From positions 1 through 56,386 of the forward strand of contig JAHREW010000042.1 of the NCBI GenBank assembly GCA_020883125.1: a stretch of DNA of 56,386 nucleotides, read 5' to 3'. Within the stretch, counting starts at the first letter, position 1. The number at the start of each line of letters is the position of its first letter. The notes beneath the pieces were generated by a model. That model searched no databases and was not told the DNA's origin. It was given only the letters and a program-made list of their open reading frames with translations. The translations under genes were made by a program, and so were the position numbers. This DNA comes from Microcoleus sp. CAWBG506 (GTDB lineage: Bacteria; Cyanobacteriota; Cyanobacteriia; Cyanobacteriales; Microcoleaceae). Shown piece after piece: positions 44,284-51,419 of the stretch.

Positions 44284-45063
44284 TCAAGAATTAGATTTTG
44301 GTGCTTTCGGCGGTCTTTGAGTCGCCAGATTGAAGCCACCGCCACTTTCGGCCCCATCTCTAGAAGGTTTTCTCTGAGATGCCGATTTAGACACTCCTCC
44401 AATTATTTTCTTCGCTTTTGGAGTAGACGGGATTTCTGCTGGTGGTGCTTGCTCTGTGGCAGCCTCTAGCTGAGGTTCTGAAGCAGGTGGAGGTGGCAAA
44501 TCACTTTTTTTGATCGGCTTAGGAGTAGGCTTGCTTTCCCCTTCTGCTTTTGCTTGAGGAGCATCTTGTTGAGTTTTTTGCTGATAGCCCAAATCAGATT
44601 TCTTGATTGGTTTTGGAGTAGGCTTGCTTACTTTTTCTGCTTCAATTTGTGGAGATTCTGGCCCTGATTCTGCCTGAGATTCTGGCTGAATTTCTGAGTG
44701 AGATTCTGTCTGAGAATCTGGCCCTGATTCTGTCTGAGCATCTGGCCCTGATTCTGAGTGATATTCTGTCTGAGAATCTGGCCCTGATTCTGTCTGAGAA
44801 TCTGGCCCTGATTCTGAGTGAGATTCTGTCTGAGATTCTGTCTGAGATTCTGTCTGAGATTCTTCCTGAAGTTCTGGTTGGAGTAATTCAGGATGATGTT
44901 CAGGAGACTGGCTGTCTGCTGCACTTGTAGATTGGGCATCTACATCAGTGGATACGTCGTGTAAGGTATTCTCAGGACTCATTACTGGCAATGGATTTGG
45001 TTGTACAGGGGTGACTCTGATATTTTTTAGCCTCGATGGTTGTGTATCGAGTCTGTTCTGCAT
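44284..45063 (-). CDS. Disordered repeat-rich hypothetical protein
   Basis: A 259-aa hydrophilic protein with no predicted fold. Residues 65-135 are tandem units of S-E-S-G-P-D-S-Q-T-E type (Ser/Gln/Glu/Asp-rich). Residues 140-190 hold two copies of S-K-P-T-P-K-P-I-K-K-S-D-L, and the C-terminal 60 are Pro/Lys/Ser-rich. The repeat is clear in DNA too (GATTCTGTCTGA and GGCCCTGATTCTG words) and leaves several other frames open. A second start at 44982 (M-S-P-E-N) is possible. Function unknown; probably a flexible linker or scaffold protein, or a fast-evolving remnant. Confidence 0.6.
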   Translation of the reverse strand: MQNRLDTQPSRLKNIRVTPVQPNPLPVMSPENTLHDVSTDVDAQSTSAADSQSPEHHPELLQPELQEESQTESQTESQTESHSESGPDSQTESGPDSQTEYHSESGPDAQTESGPDSQTESHSEIQPESQAESGPESPQIEAEKVSKPTPKPIKKSDLGYQQKTQQDAPQAKAEGESKPTPKPIKKSDLPPPPASEPQLEAATEQAPPAEIPSTPKAKKIIGGVSKSASQRKPSRDGAESGGGFNLATQRPPKAPKSNS

Positions 45064-45187
45064 CTGGAGTTTTATGACATCCTAGCATGGCTGGCTACAT
45101 TTCATGTAAAAAATTGGAGGAATTGCGATGGGCAAAAATACCTTCCTCCTACTGTGACAGGACTAATAACTAATGACGAATGACCGC

Positions 45188-45242
45188 TGACTAATGACTA
45201 ATGACTAATGACTAATGACTAATGACTAATGACTAATGACTT
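45188..45242. repeat. Heptanucleotide short tandem repeat (TAATGAC)n
   Basis: About eight head-to-tail copies of the 7-mer, of the STRR class described in cyanobacteria. It overlaps the last codons of the CDF transporter gene, and the stop codon of that gene lies in the repeat. A second array of the same 7-mer on the other strand is at 54705-54790. Confidence 0.9.
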
Positions 45243-46162
45243 GTGTTTTCAGAATCATAGCTAATTCGATCGGACTGATAAGCGGGTGGCTCAACGTGAA
45301 TTAAGATGCGTACAGGACTGAAACGTTCTTCCAAATGGGCTTCTACTTCTTCTGTAATCCGGTGAGCAGTTTCTACATCAGCCGCATCCACAATCATGTG
45401 CATATCAATAAACACCTGACGCCCCACCACGCCACGAGAGGCGATCGAGTGACAGTTGACAACTCCCGGTACATCGATCGCGATCTCGTGAATAATTTCC
45501 GGTGCGATCGCCATTTCATCCACTAACCAAGGTAGATTTTCTGTGAGCACCTTCCAACCGCTGTGAAACACCAACAGAGCCACAGGAAAAGACAAAAACA
45601 CATCTAAGGATTGCAGTTGAGGTATATTCCAAACTTCCCCTTGCCACACACCAATCAACCCAGCAATTACCATAATTGTTACCCAAACATCACTCATGGT
45701 GTGTTGAGCATCCGCCACTAAAATAGCACTACCAAGGCGTTTTCCAACTCCGCGCTCATAAAAAGTAACAAAAATATTGATTCCCAGTACAATCAGCAAG
45801 ATCCATAGTTCGTTGGGGGATATTTTGACAATTTTGCCACCATGTAGCAACCTTTGCACAGCGCCGCTGAGAATTTCAAAACAAGCAATCCCCAAAAAAA
45901 CCGCTATTCCCAGAGCGCCGAGGGCGTCAAATTTCTGATGTCCGTAGGGATGATCGCGATCGGGTTGGGGATTGGCATAATGATTAGTCACCAGTCCTAA
46001 AATATTATTAGCACTGTCTGTGACACTGTGCAAGGCATCTGCTAACAAACTAAGAGAACCTGTCAACCAACCCACTACGGCTTTAATTGCCATCACGAGT
46101 ATATTTAGCAACAACGTAATGATTAATACCTTACGGATTTCGGAACGGTTATCGGCTAGCAT
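45233..46162 (-). CDS. Cation diffusion facilitator (CDF) family metal transporter
   Basis: A 309-aa inner-membrane metal/proton antiporter, probably exporting zinc or another divalent cation. Six membrane segments lie at about 13-33, 37-55, 82-102, 117-135, 158-178 and 188-206. The transport-site motifs are L-A-D-A-L-H-S-V-T-D (helix II, H-x3-D) and A-D-A-Q-H-T-M-S-D (helix V, H-x3-D). H-P-Y-G-H-Q-K-F-D lies between. The cytoplasmic C-terminal domain (215-290) has the dimerisation fold. The H/D site is typical of Zn/Fe-type members, but the ion cannot be fixed by eye. The last residues and stop come from the TAATGAC repeat. Confidence 0.93.
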   Translation of the reverse strand: MLADNRSEIRKVLIITLLLNILVMAIKAVVGWLTGSLSLLADALHSVTDSANNILGLVTNHYANPQPDRDHPYGHQKFDALGALGIAVFLGIACFEILSGAVQRLLHGGKIVKISPNELWILLIVLGINIFVTFYERGVGKRLGSAILVADAQHTMSDVWVTIMVIAGLIGVWQGEVWNIPQLQSLDVFLSFPVALLVFHSGWKVLTENLPWLVDEMAIAPEIIHEIAIDVPGVVNCHSIASRGVVGRQVFIDMHMIVDAADVETAHRITEEVEAHLEERFSPVRILIHVEPPAYQSDRISYDSENTSH

Positions 46163-46403
46163 AGATTCTCCTGAATCAGCAATTAAAATTTATAGTTTCT
46201 AGTTTAAAGCCGATCGAGTAACAAAAGGTTAAAAGTCTTGCAGACTCTTGCTTAGAGTTATATTTACACTCATTAATTTGGCCTAGCTTATTGAGATAGT
46301 TTTTAATTAATTGGATTCAGGCTGCCCATTTTAGCGAGAATGTACTTCTTTTGGGTTACTGTATTTTTTAGCATTAAAAATTGTCTGTTAAATTTCATTG
46401 CTT

Positions 46404-46751
46404 ATGTCTGTTTCTCAATTTACGCTGAATTTAGTTGAAGGTTCTGTCTCCTTTAGCTTTTCCCCCCAAGCCGCGCGGGATTTGCAAAGTGCGATCGCCT
46501 CTTTGATGGAAAGTCTCAAAGCAGTCGCAGCCAAAACTGCGGGCGGCAAAGCCTCTCCCCAAAAACCGATGGAATACCGCTATGCAGGGGAGGTATTTTT
46601 TGAGGTTTTCTGCAATCCGAATATCTGGCCGACTCCCTTTGCTGCGAAAGTGCTGATTACGGTTCGGGACGATCGCGTGCGCGTGACCACTGAAGCCGAA
46701 CTGAGCCGCCTGCGGGACGATTTAGCTCAATATCTAGAACAAGTAGGTTGA
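46404..46751 (+). CDS. Conserved-type hypothetical protein
   Basis: A 115-aa protein from the ATG at 46404; a TTG at 46398 gives two more residues. It begins S-V-S-Q-F-T-L-N-L-V-E-G-S-V-S-F-S-F and has an alternating hydrophobic pattern. A helix (A-R-D-L-Q-S-A-I-A-S-L-M-E-S-L) and an R-Y-A-G-E-V-F-F-E-V-F segment follow. It probably folds as a small alpha/beta domain. Family not recognised; no partners adjacent. Confidence 0.75.
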   Translation: MSVSQFTLNLVEGSVSFSFSPQAARDLQSAIASLMESLKAVAAKTAGGKASPQKPMEYRYAGEVFFEVFCNPNIWPTPFAAKVLITVRDDRVRVTTEAELSRLRDDLAQYLEQVG

Positions 46752-46810
46752 GAATTTAAAGCTCGATCGTTTGTATAGCGGTTTTCTTTTAAAGTGAGGT
46801 AGATTCGCTG

Positions 46811-46874
46811 TAGGGTGTGTCGCTGCTATATGTTAGATGAAACTTGCAGATGGTAGAAGGCGACGCACCTTACT
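46811..46874. repeat. Palindromic repeat related to 1317-1380
   Basis: Left arm GTAGGGTGTGTCG is identical to that of the element at 1317. The right arm GCGACGCACCTTAC is an imperfect inverted copy. It lies exactly where the homology of the truncated toxin gene ends. Confidence 0.7.
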
Positions 46875-46973
46875 ATTTCCAGCTTCCTGGACTGTCAAAA
46901 CATCGTGACCAAAAGTTCGCAGTAATTCCACGATTACCAGTGGAAAATTTTCATCTGCATAAAGACGCACCAT
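46862..46973 (-). pseudogene. Truncated DUF5615 PIN-like toxin
   Basis: From the ATG at 46973 the frame reads M-V-R-L-Y-A-D-E-N-F-P-L..., then G-H-D-V-L-T-V-Q-E-A-G-N. It is clearly homologous to the intact toxin at 47342-47683 (R-I-Y-A-D-E-Q-Y-P, G-H-D-V-L-T-V-Q-E-A-G-N). Homology stops at the palindromic repeat and the remaining two thirds of the protein are gone. The start follows the DUF433 antitoxin stop by 3 bp, the same spacing as the intact pair. Confidence 0.85.
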
Positions 46974-46976
46974 TTA

Positions 46977-47303
46977 TTAATTTTCCTCATTTCTAGCGAT
47001 CGCAGCTTCAATTTCCTCTGGGTGTGCCTCAGCATAAGCCCAAGCATTCGCCAAATCCGCTGCACTCAAATGAGGAAAGTCTTGCAAAATCCGCACATCA
47101 TTTGCACCCAGAAGGCGATAATTTACCATCGACCAAATAGGTATGCGAGTCGTGGCAATTCTAGCATCGCCACCACACACGCCCGGAGTTTTTTCAATTC
47201 CTTGCCAAGTATTGCTTAAACTTTGGACTAATAGCTGTATTGCCTGAGTTTTTTCACTGGGAGTTAAGGCAAGGAGTTGTTTTTCTAATTCTTTCAGTGC
47301 CAT
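46977..47303 (-). CDS. DUF433 antitoxin (copy 1, partner truncated)
   Basis: A 108-aa protein with an N-terminal helical part and a C-terminal DUF433 domain (G-V-C-G-G-D-A-R-I, T-R-I-P-I-W-S-M, F-P-H-L-S-A-A-D-L-A-N-A-W-A-Y). The family forms HTH-type antitoxins paired with DUF5615 PIN-like nucleases. It is about 65% similar by eye to the copy at 47687-48013. As its toxin is truncated it is probably an orphan, though it might cross-bind the intact toxin. Confidence 0.9.
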   Translation of the reverse strand: MALKELEKQLLALTPSEKTQAIQLLVQSLSNTWQGIEKTPGVCGGDARIATTRIPIWSMVNYRLLGANDVRILQDFPHLSAADLANAWAYAEAHPEEIEAAIARNEEN

Positions 47304-47341
47304 TGTTTACAATCTCAATCATTTTATATGGTTGGGCTTTT

Positions 47342-47683
47342 TTACCTCGAAGGACGGTTAACTCGAATCAATTTCCCACTCAATGTTTCCTCGGCAGCAA
47401 TAGCATCATTGATTCGGGTCGCCTGTCTTTCCCAGTTGCTATCTTGAGTACAAATGATAATACCAGCATGGTCGGGTTGTGAGCGATGCAGTCGAATAAA
47501 ATCACCTCGATTGAGAGTCAAAACTGCTCGCTCATCCCTCACTGCAAAAGTCAATACATCCTCATCAGGAATTCCTAATCCTGCGTTTCCGGCTTCTTGA
47601 ACTGTTAAAACATCGTGACCTAAAGGTCGAAGAAACTCAACTACTGGTAACGGATACTGTTCGTCTGCATAAATTCGTGCCAT
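47342..47683 (-). CDS. DUF5615 PIN-like toxin (intact)
   Basis: A 113-aa probable nuclease toxin. Acidic residues for a PIN-like metal site are present: D-E in Y-A-D-E-Q-Y-P, D-E-D in I-P-D-E-D-V-L and D in L-N-R-G-D-F. V-R-D-E-R-A-V-L-T-L-N lies between. The gene starts 3 bp after the DUF433 antitoxin stop, so the pair is translationally coupled. Targets unknown. A truncated sister copy lies 370 bp downstream. Confidence 0.9.
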   Translation of the reverse strand: MARIYADEQYPLPVVEFLRPLGHDVLTVQEAGNAGLGIPDEDVLTFAVRDERAVLTLNRGDFIRLHRSQPDHAGIIICTQDSNWERQATRINDAIAAEETLSGKLIRVNRPSR

Positions 47684-47686
47684 GTT

Positions 47687-48013
47687 TTAGGCTTCCTCAT
47701 TTTCTTTGATTGCTTGTTCAATTTCGTCTGGGTAAGCATCAGCATAAGCCCAAGCATTGACTAAATCAGCCGCAGTCAAATGGGGATAGCACTTGAAAAG
47801 TTCAGCATCACTGCATCCGAGACGGCGATAACCCACAAGTACCCAAACTTGTATGCGAGTATTGCCAACACAGGCATCGCCGCCACACACGCCGGGAGTC
47901 TTTTTAATGCCTAGGGAACCGTTGGTTAAAGTTTTAAGTAAAACTTCTAAAATCGCTGCTTTTTCGGCTGAATTTAAGGATGCTAGATCGTTTTTTAATT
48001 CTGTGAGTGTCAT
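47687..48013 (-). CDS. DUF433 antitoxin (copy 2)
   Basis: A 108-aa DUF433 protein, paralogous to copy 1 over the whole length (K-K-T-P-G-V-C-G-G-D-A-C-V; T-R-I-Q-V-W-V-L-V-G-Y-R-R-L-G). It probably binds its own promoter and neutralises the DUF5615 toxin encoded 3 bp downstream. Confidence 0.92.
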   Translation of the reverse strand: MTLTELKNDLASLNSAEKAAILEVLLKTLTNGSLGIKKTPGVCGGDACVGNTRIQVWVLVGYRRLGCSDAELFKCYPHLTAADLVNAWAYADAYPDEIEQAIKENEEA

Positions 48014-48055
48014 TATTTACTATCCCATTTTTACCGATAGAATATCCTAGCTAAA

Positions 48056-48556
48056 TTATAACGCTTTATCCACTTGCTTCACCTCTTCCAATGTTAGCCC
48101 TAGCGACTCTGCAATTTGCTCGTCGCTCAAGCCAAACTGTCGCAACTTCGCGATCGTTTCAATCTTGGCTAGATACTTGTCGCGCCGCAAGTCAGGAGTC
48201 GGAGGCTGACTTTCATCTGGGGTAGCCGTGGGGCGATCGGAACAAACATTGATGTAGCCAATCACGTTGTTATTACCAAAAGAAATATTCAGATTATCTT
48301 GCCGTTCTAGAACCGATTTAAGATTTCCTTTCTCCACTGGTTCACCAAAGGTATCTGATAACATTTGCAAAAGTTCGTAACCCACATCTTTAACGTGACC
48401 TTGTGTAAGACGATAAGTATCTGCAATCTCAGCATACTTTTGTTGTTTCAATGTTCCCTCAATAATTCCACGCTGCAAGTCATTTAGACGTTTGCCTGTC
48501 TTGGCGTAGACAACTTTATCTACAAATTCTAATACCTGGTGAGTGTCCATCAGCAT
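48056..48556 (-). CDS. vMAP-like HTH-domain protein (locus B)
   Basis: A 166-aa protein; an ATG at 48550 is an alternative start two codons in. Residues 5-85 (H-Q-V-L-E-F-V-D-K-V-V...L-K-S-V-L-E-R) are homologous to residues 4-84 of the STAND protein at 33841-35190. The middle is Asn/Pro-rich linker. The C-terminal 35 residues (L-A-K-I-E-T-I-A-K-L-R-Q-F-G-L-S-D-E-Q-I) resemble the C-terminal HTH-like tail of Rpn/PD-(D/E)XK-associated cyanobacterial proteins. There is no nuclease or NTPase motif. It is divergent from the GIY-YIG operon across a region with phased repeats, so it is probably the local regulator. Confidence 0.82.
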   Translation of the reverse strand: MLMDTHQVLEFVDKVVYAKTGKRLNDLQRGIIEGTLKQQKYAEIADTYRLTQGHVKDVGYELLQMLSDTFGEPVEKGNLKSVLERQDNLNISFGNNNVIGYINVCSDRPTATPDESQPPTPDLRRDKYLAKIETIAKLRQFGLSDEQIAESLGLTLEEVKQVDKAL

Positions 48557-48590
48557 CGATGTGAGAGAACTGGGGTTATTTTACCTGACT

Positions 48591-48660
48591 TTATCCGTCT
48601 AGATCCGTCCAGATCCGACTTGCACATCAAAGGTTAAAAAAGATCCGTCTTTTTCCGCTT
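48591..48660. promoter_or_regulatory. 10-bp-phased ATCCG repeats in the divergent region of locus B
   Basis: Units TTATCCGTCT (48591), AGATCCGTCC (48601), AGATCCGACT (48611), then after exactly 20 bp AGATCCGTCT (48641) and TTTTCCGCTT (48651). All start in the same 10-bp register, so they lie on one face of the helix. This looks like an operator array for the adjacent HTH-type protein. Confidence 0.6.
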
Positions 48661-48703
48661 TTCAGATTGTGACAGAAAACTTTACTATATGGAGGGTAAA
48701 GTT

Positions 48704-48766
48704 ATGAAGCGTAGCTTGGCAGGAGAAAGTAGCTATGAGTGGAGGACCATTCGGTTGGATTGGTGA
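48704..48766 (+). CDS. Upstream mini-ORF overlapping the GIY-YIG gene start
   Basis: A 20-codon frame (M-K-R-S-L-A-G-E...R-L-D-W, stop TGA) with a near-ideal ribosome site GGAGGG 7 bp before its ATG. It overlaps the first 32 bp of the nuclease gene in another frame. It may couple or restrain translation of the nuclease. It could also be chance. Confidence 0.35.
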   Translation: MKRSLAGESSYEWRTIRLDW

Positions 48767-49988
48767 AGGCTTCGCTGAGATAGCCTCTCAAGTTGATAAA
48801 GTCTTCAGTTCTGATGATGCTACTGGTAGTAACTCAGGGGAGACACAAGCGAGAACTAATAGCGTATCTGAAAGTAGTAACTCACGGGACGCACAGACGA
48901 GAAACATTGGCGGATCTCAAAGAGCAGGTGAAGCTTGTAATGGACAAAGTGCTTGGTCTCAACCGTTTGAATTCGATCCGATCACTAACGATGTAAATAC
49001 AAAATTAAGAGAATCGGGATGTAAGGGAAAAGCCGGCATTTACCTAATTCGTGATGAACATGATGAGCGAACTCTTTACGTAGGAAAAGCTGAAGGAACA
49101 TCTAGAGATATTCTGTCTAGATTGAAAGCTCATCTGACAGGAGAAGGCAATTCTGGAATAAGCGAACGGATTGAGCGAGGAGAAACCGTTACTATCAGGT
49201 GGGTAGAGTGCGATGACCAGAAAAAATATGAGTCCGTTGTAATGGCATATCTCTTACCCAGTGATAACGAAAGAGCTGAGTATTTGGGTGCTGAAAGGAC
49301 ACCAATAAAAGAAGAAATAGCGATAGGGATTTTGCTCGATTTACCTTCATTTTGGCATGAAAACTATGAAAAAATGGTAGAAGAAGCACATGAGCAAGGC
49401 TGGTATGTAGCCGGATACGGAAGCAATAGGGTAGAAGTGGCAGAAGCTATCTTTTGGCGATGCAATGAAGAAACAAAAGAAAACTATGACGATGACCGTG
49501 GTAGTGATGGTGGAGGAGAAGCCTTACTTGGTGGCTTAATATCATCATTTGTTGGCTTTTTTGGGAGCAGTCCCAACCCTGAATCAAGTGATACTTCTGA
49601 TTCCAAATCGAGTGATCCTGGCGATAGTGGTGGCTCTTGGGATTTGTTCGGTAATTGGTTCGGTGATAGCTCTGACTCTGAACCGAGTGATAGTCCTGAG
49701 TCCAATAACAGTGATCCTGGCGATCGTGAAGATTCTTGGTTCGGTGGTTTGTTCGGGGACATCCCTGACTCCAAACCAAGTGATAGTCATGACTCTGGCT
49801 CAAGCTATAGATCCGATTATGGAAATGGGAATTATGGAGATGGGAATTATGGAGATGGTGGCCGCTCTTCGGACCTGTTCGAGAGTAGCCCTGACTCCGA
49901 ACCAAGTGATATTTCCGATTCGGGAAGTGGTGATTCGGGAAGCGGCGGATCTGATAGCAGCTCTAGCAGTAGTGATAGTTGGTGGTAA
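48735..49988 (+). CDS. GIY-YIG nuclease with long Ser/Asp-rich tail (locus B)
   Basis: A 417-aa protein. Residues 1-75 are Ser/Asn/Gly-rich. The nuclease domain (about 98-175) has G-I-Y at 101-103, Y-V-G at 115-117, catalytic-type Arg129 (S-R-L-K-A-H-L) and Glu166 (K-Y-E-S). Residues 180-250 form a helical extension (L-D-L-P-S-F-W-H-E-N-Y). Residues 255-417 are an acidic low-complexity tail (S-D-S-E-P-S-D type repeats, G-D-G-N-Y-G-D repeats, end S-D-S-W-W). It has no signal peptide; an A-L-L-G-G-L-I-S-S-F-V-G-F-F segment near 263-276 is weakly hydrophobic. The ribosome site is AGGAGA. Two membrane-protein genes follow in the same operon. Confidence 0.87.
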   Translation: MSGGPFGWIGEGFAEIASQVDKVFSSDDATGSNSGETQARTNSVSESSNSRDAQTRNIGGSQRAGEACNGQSAWSQPFEFDPITNDVNTKLRESGCKGKAGIYLIRDEHDERTLYVGKAEGTSRDILSRLKAHLTGEGNSGISERIERGETVTIRWVECDDQKKYESVVMAYLLPSDNERAEYLGAERTPIKEEIAIGILLDLPSFWHENYEKMVEEAHEQGWYVAGYGSNRVEVAEAIFWRCNEETKENYDDDRGSDGGGEALLGGLISSFVGFFGSSPNPESSDTSDSKSSDPGDSGGSWDLFGNWFGDSSDSEPSDSPESNNSDPGDREDSWFGGLFGDIPDSKPSDSHDSGSSYRSDYGNGNYGDGNYGDGGRSSDLFESSPDSEPSDISDSGSGDSGSGGSDSSSSSSDSWW

Positions 49989-50015
49989 GCCCTGCTTTTT
50001 GTAGGATAAGGAGCA

Positions 50016-50549
50016 ATGGATAAACCTATCTGGAAAGAAATCGTGGAAGATTCAAAGTCTTTTGAGGAAGTTTTATTACTCAGCTCAAAATTAATTTCAA
50101 TCGATGGAAGATACTTAAGAGATTCAAGGGCAATAGATCGAGCTTATGAAGCTAGTCAAACTTTCACATTGAAGGATTGGCAAAGATTGCATGATATGGG
50201 AATTTCACTGTGGTATAAGCAGTATTCCAGCTCATCCAGTTCATTTGACTTAGAGTATTTTGCCAATGAATTACTTCCAGGATATCAACAAATTGTCAAT
50301 TTATTGCTCAAAAAAAGCACTAAAATGATTCAATCGCAAGATATCGAATCCCTGAGAAATGAAAGCCTAGAAAGTTGGCAGGCTTTCATTGCAAGACTTG
50401 CTTACATAAGCCATGTAGAGCAACAATCTGGAAAAAGGCAAAAGAAAAAATTCAAATTAGACGCTGATTCAAAATTTGCCATCTTGGCAATAGTTGCTCT
50501 AATTTTTGGTATATCGCTGGCAATTTTAGTTAGTTTGGTTCGACGTTAA
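50016..50549 (+). CDS. Tail-anchored hypothetical membrane protein (locus B)
   Basis: A 177-aa protein. Residues 1-150 are soluble and helical (L-L-L-S-S-K-L-I, L-K-D-W-Q-R-L-H). A single membrane segment lies at about 154-173 (A-I-L-A-I-V-A-L-I-F-G-I) with a basic end (R-R), giving a tail-anchored or C-in topology. It has a good AAGGAG ribosome site and lies 27 bp after the nuclease gene. Family unknown. It could anchor or guard the nuclease. Confidence 0.8.
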   Translation: MDKPIWKEIVEDSKSFEEVLLLSSKLISIDGRYLRDSRAIDRAYEASQTFTLKDWQRLHDMGISLWYKQYSSSSSSFDLEYFANELLPGYQQIVNLLLKKSTKMIQSQDIESLRNESLESWQAFIARLAYISHVEQQSGKRQKKKFKLDADSKFAILAIVALIFGISLAILVSLVRR

Positions 50550-50571
50550 TTAGTTATAAGAGGATCAAAAA

Positions 50572-50955
50572 ATGCAGGCTACTTTGTTTTTCTTATTTTT
50601 TATAGGTATGCTTGGTGATTCATACACTACTTTTCTCGGAATACTGGGAGGTTTGGGAACCCAAATCGGAGATCCTGACATTGGAAATTTGGCATTTGCT
50701 GCGATGGGAACTTCGGTAATAACAGGACTAAACTTATTGACTCTAGATGTTTTTGAAAGAAAGAACCCAATTATTTTTATGATCTGGGCACCAGCAGTTA
50801 TCGTTGACTTTATCACCTCTTTAATTGGTAGCTTTACATTTATCAAGTCAGGAGCAAATCTACTCTTAGCCTATTTCTTAGTTTTCATCATTACGATGTT
50901 CATAACAGCTAGTCCAGCCATGTTACGCTACATTCAGAAAAATCCTGTCTATTAA
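50572..50955 (+). CDS. Four-helix membrane protein (locus B)
   Basis: A 127-aa integral membrane protein with hydrophobic segments at about 2-26, 37-57, 66-87 and 96-117. The loops are short and there is no large soluble part. N-L-A-F-A-A-M-G-T-S-V-I-T-G and D-F-I-T-S-L-I-G-S-F are the polar-containing helices. It has an AGAGGAT ribosome site and starts 22 bp after the previous stop. Family not recognised. It may be the membrane partner or immunity component of the nuclease operon. Confidence 0.8.
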   Translation: MQATLFFLFFIGMLGDSYTTFLGILGGLGTQIGDPDIGNLAFAAMGTSVITGLNLLTLDVFERKNPIIFMIWAPAVIVDFITSLIGSFTFIKSGANLLLAYFLVFIITMFITASPAMLRYIQKNPVY

Positions 50956-51133
50956 GAGAGTGTTTGTATTTTTTGGAAATTAGCTCACTACGTGAGCGAT
51001 CGCCTCTCCCTATATCAACAGATACTCAAGTGCGATCGCCTTTCTCCACACAAGAGCTATCACCGTTAACTAAAACTACAAAATATTCTGATAATAACGT
51101 TGAATCTTATCTGCAAAAATCGGAATCAACCTG

Positions 51134-51364
51134 CTAGCTATATACTCTGGTCTCATGCAATTCCTCTTCTTGGCTAAACTCAGCTAATTCCTTGAGAATT
51201 TCACGGCGCTTAAGACTACGCTGCTGTTTATAGCCGATCGCACTTGCCAAACTAATCCCCCGCTGGTTTCCTACTTTTCCATAGAGAATTTCCCCATCAT
51301 TGAGCAATTTCACCACAAATTATGGCGACACATTCAACAAACTAGCAGTTTCTTCAACAGTCAT
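51134..51364 (-). pseudogene. Excisionase-type HTH antitoxin, disrupted
   Basis: From the ATG at 51364 the frame reads M-T-V-E-E-T-A-S-L-L-N-V-S-P, then meets TAA (51320-51322) and continues in the same frame as F-V-V-K-L-L-N-D-G-E-I. This is the normal continuation of an excisionase-family HTH, so the stop is most simply a CAA-to-TAA mutation. Upstream codons are also interrupted. The second part (from GTG at 51316) alone lacks the first HTH helix. A short frame overlapping its end (51076-51156) may be what remains of a toxin gene. Confidence 0.72.
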
Positions 51365-51419
51365 ATCTTGGTCAATTCATCAGTCCCGATCGACTTTATC
51401 GATCGGACGTGATTTATCT

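Noticed and set aside
44628..44939. Asn/Gln-repeat frame (minus) and Leu/Ser/Glu-repeat frame (plus) over the disordered protein gene
   Set aside because: Open only because the DNA repeat lacks stops in several phases; the Ser/Glu/Pro frame extends beyond the repeat and has mixed composition.
45188..45242. Regular short repeats that could suggest a CRISPR array
   Set aside because: The unit is a pure 7-mer without spacers, typical of cyanobacterial STRR; the same applies to 54705-54790 and 54825-54900.
49447..49905. Minus-strand His/Ser/Arg-rich frames opposite the Ser/Asp tail
   Set aside because: Shadow of the repetitive tail of the GIY-YIG gene; odd composition and no start signal.
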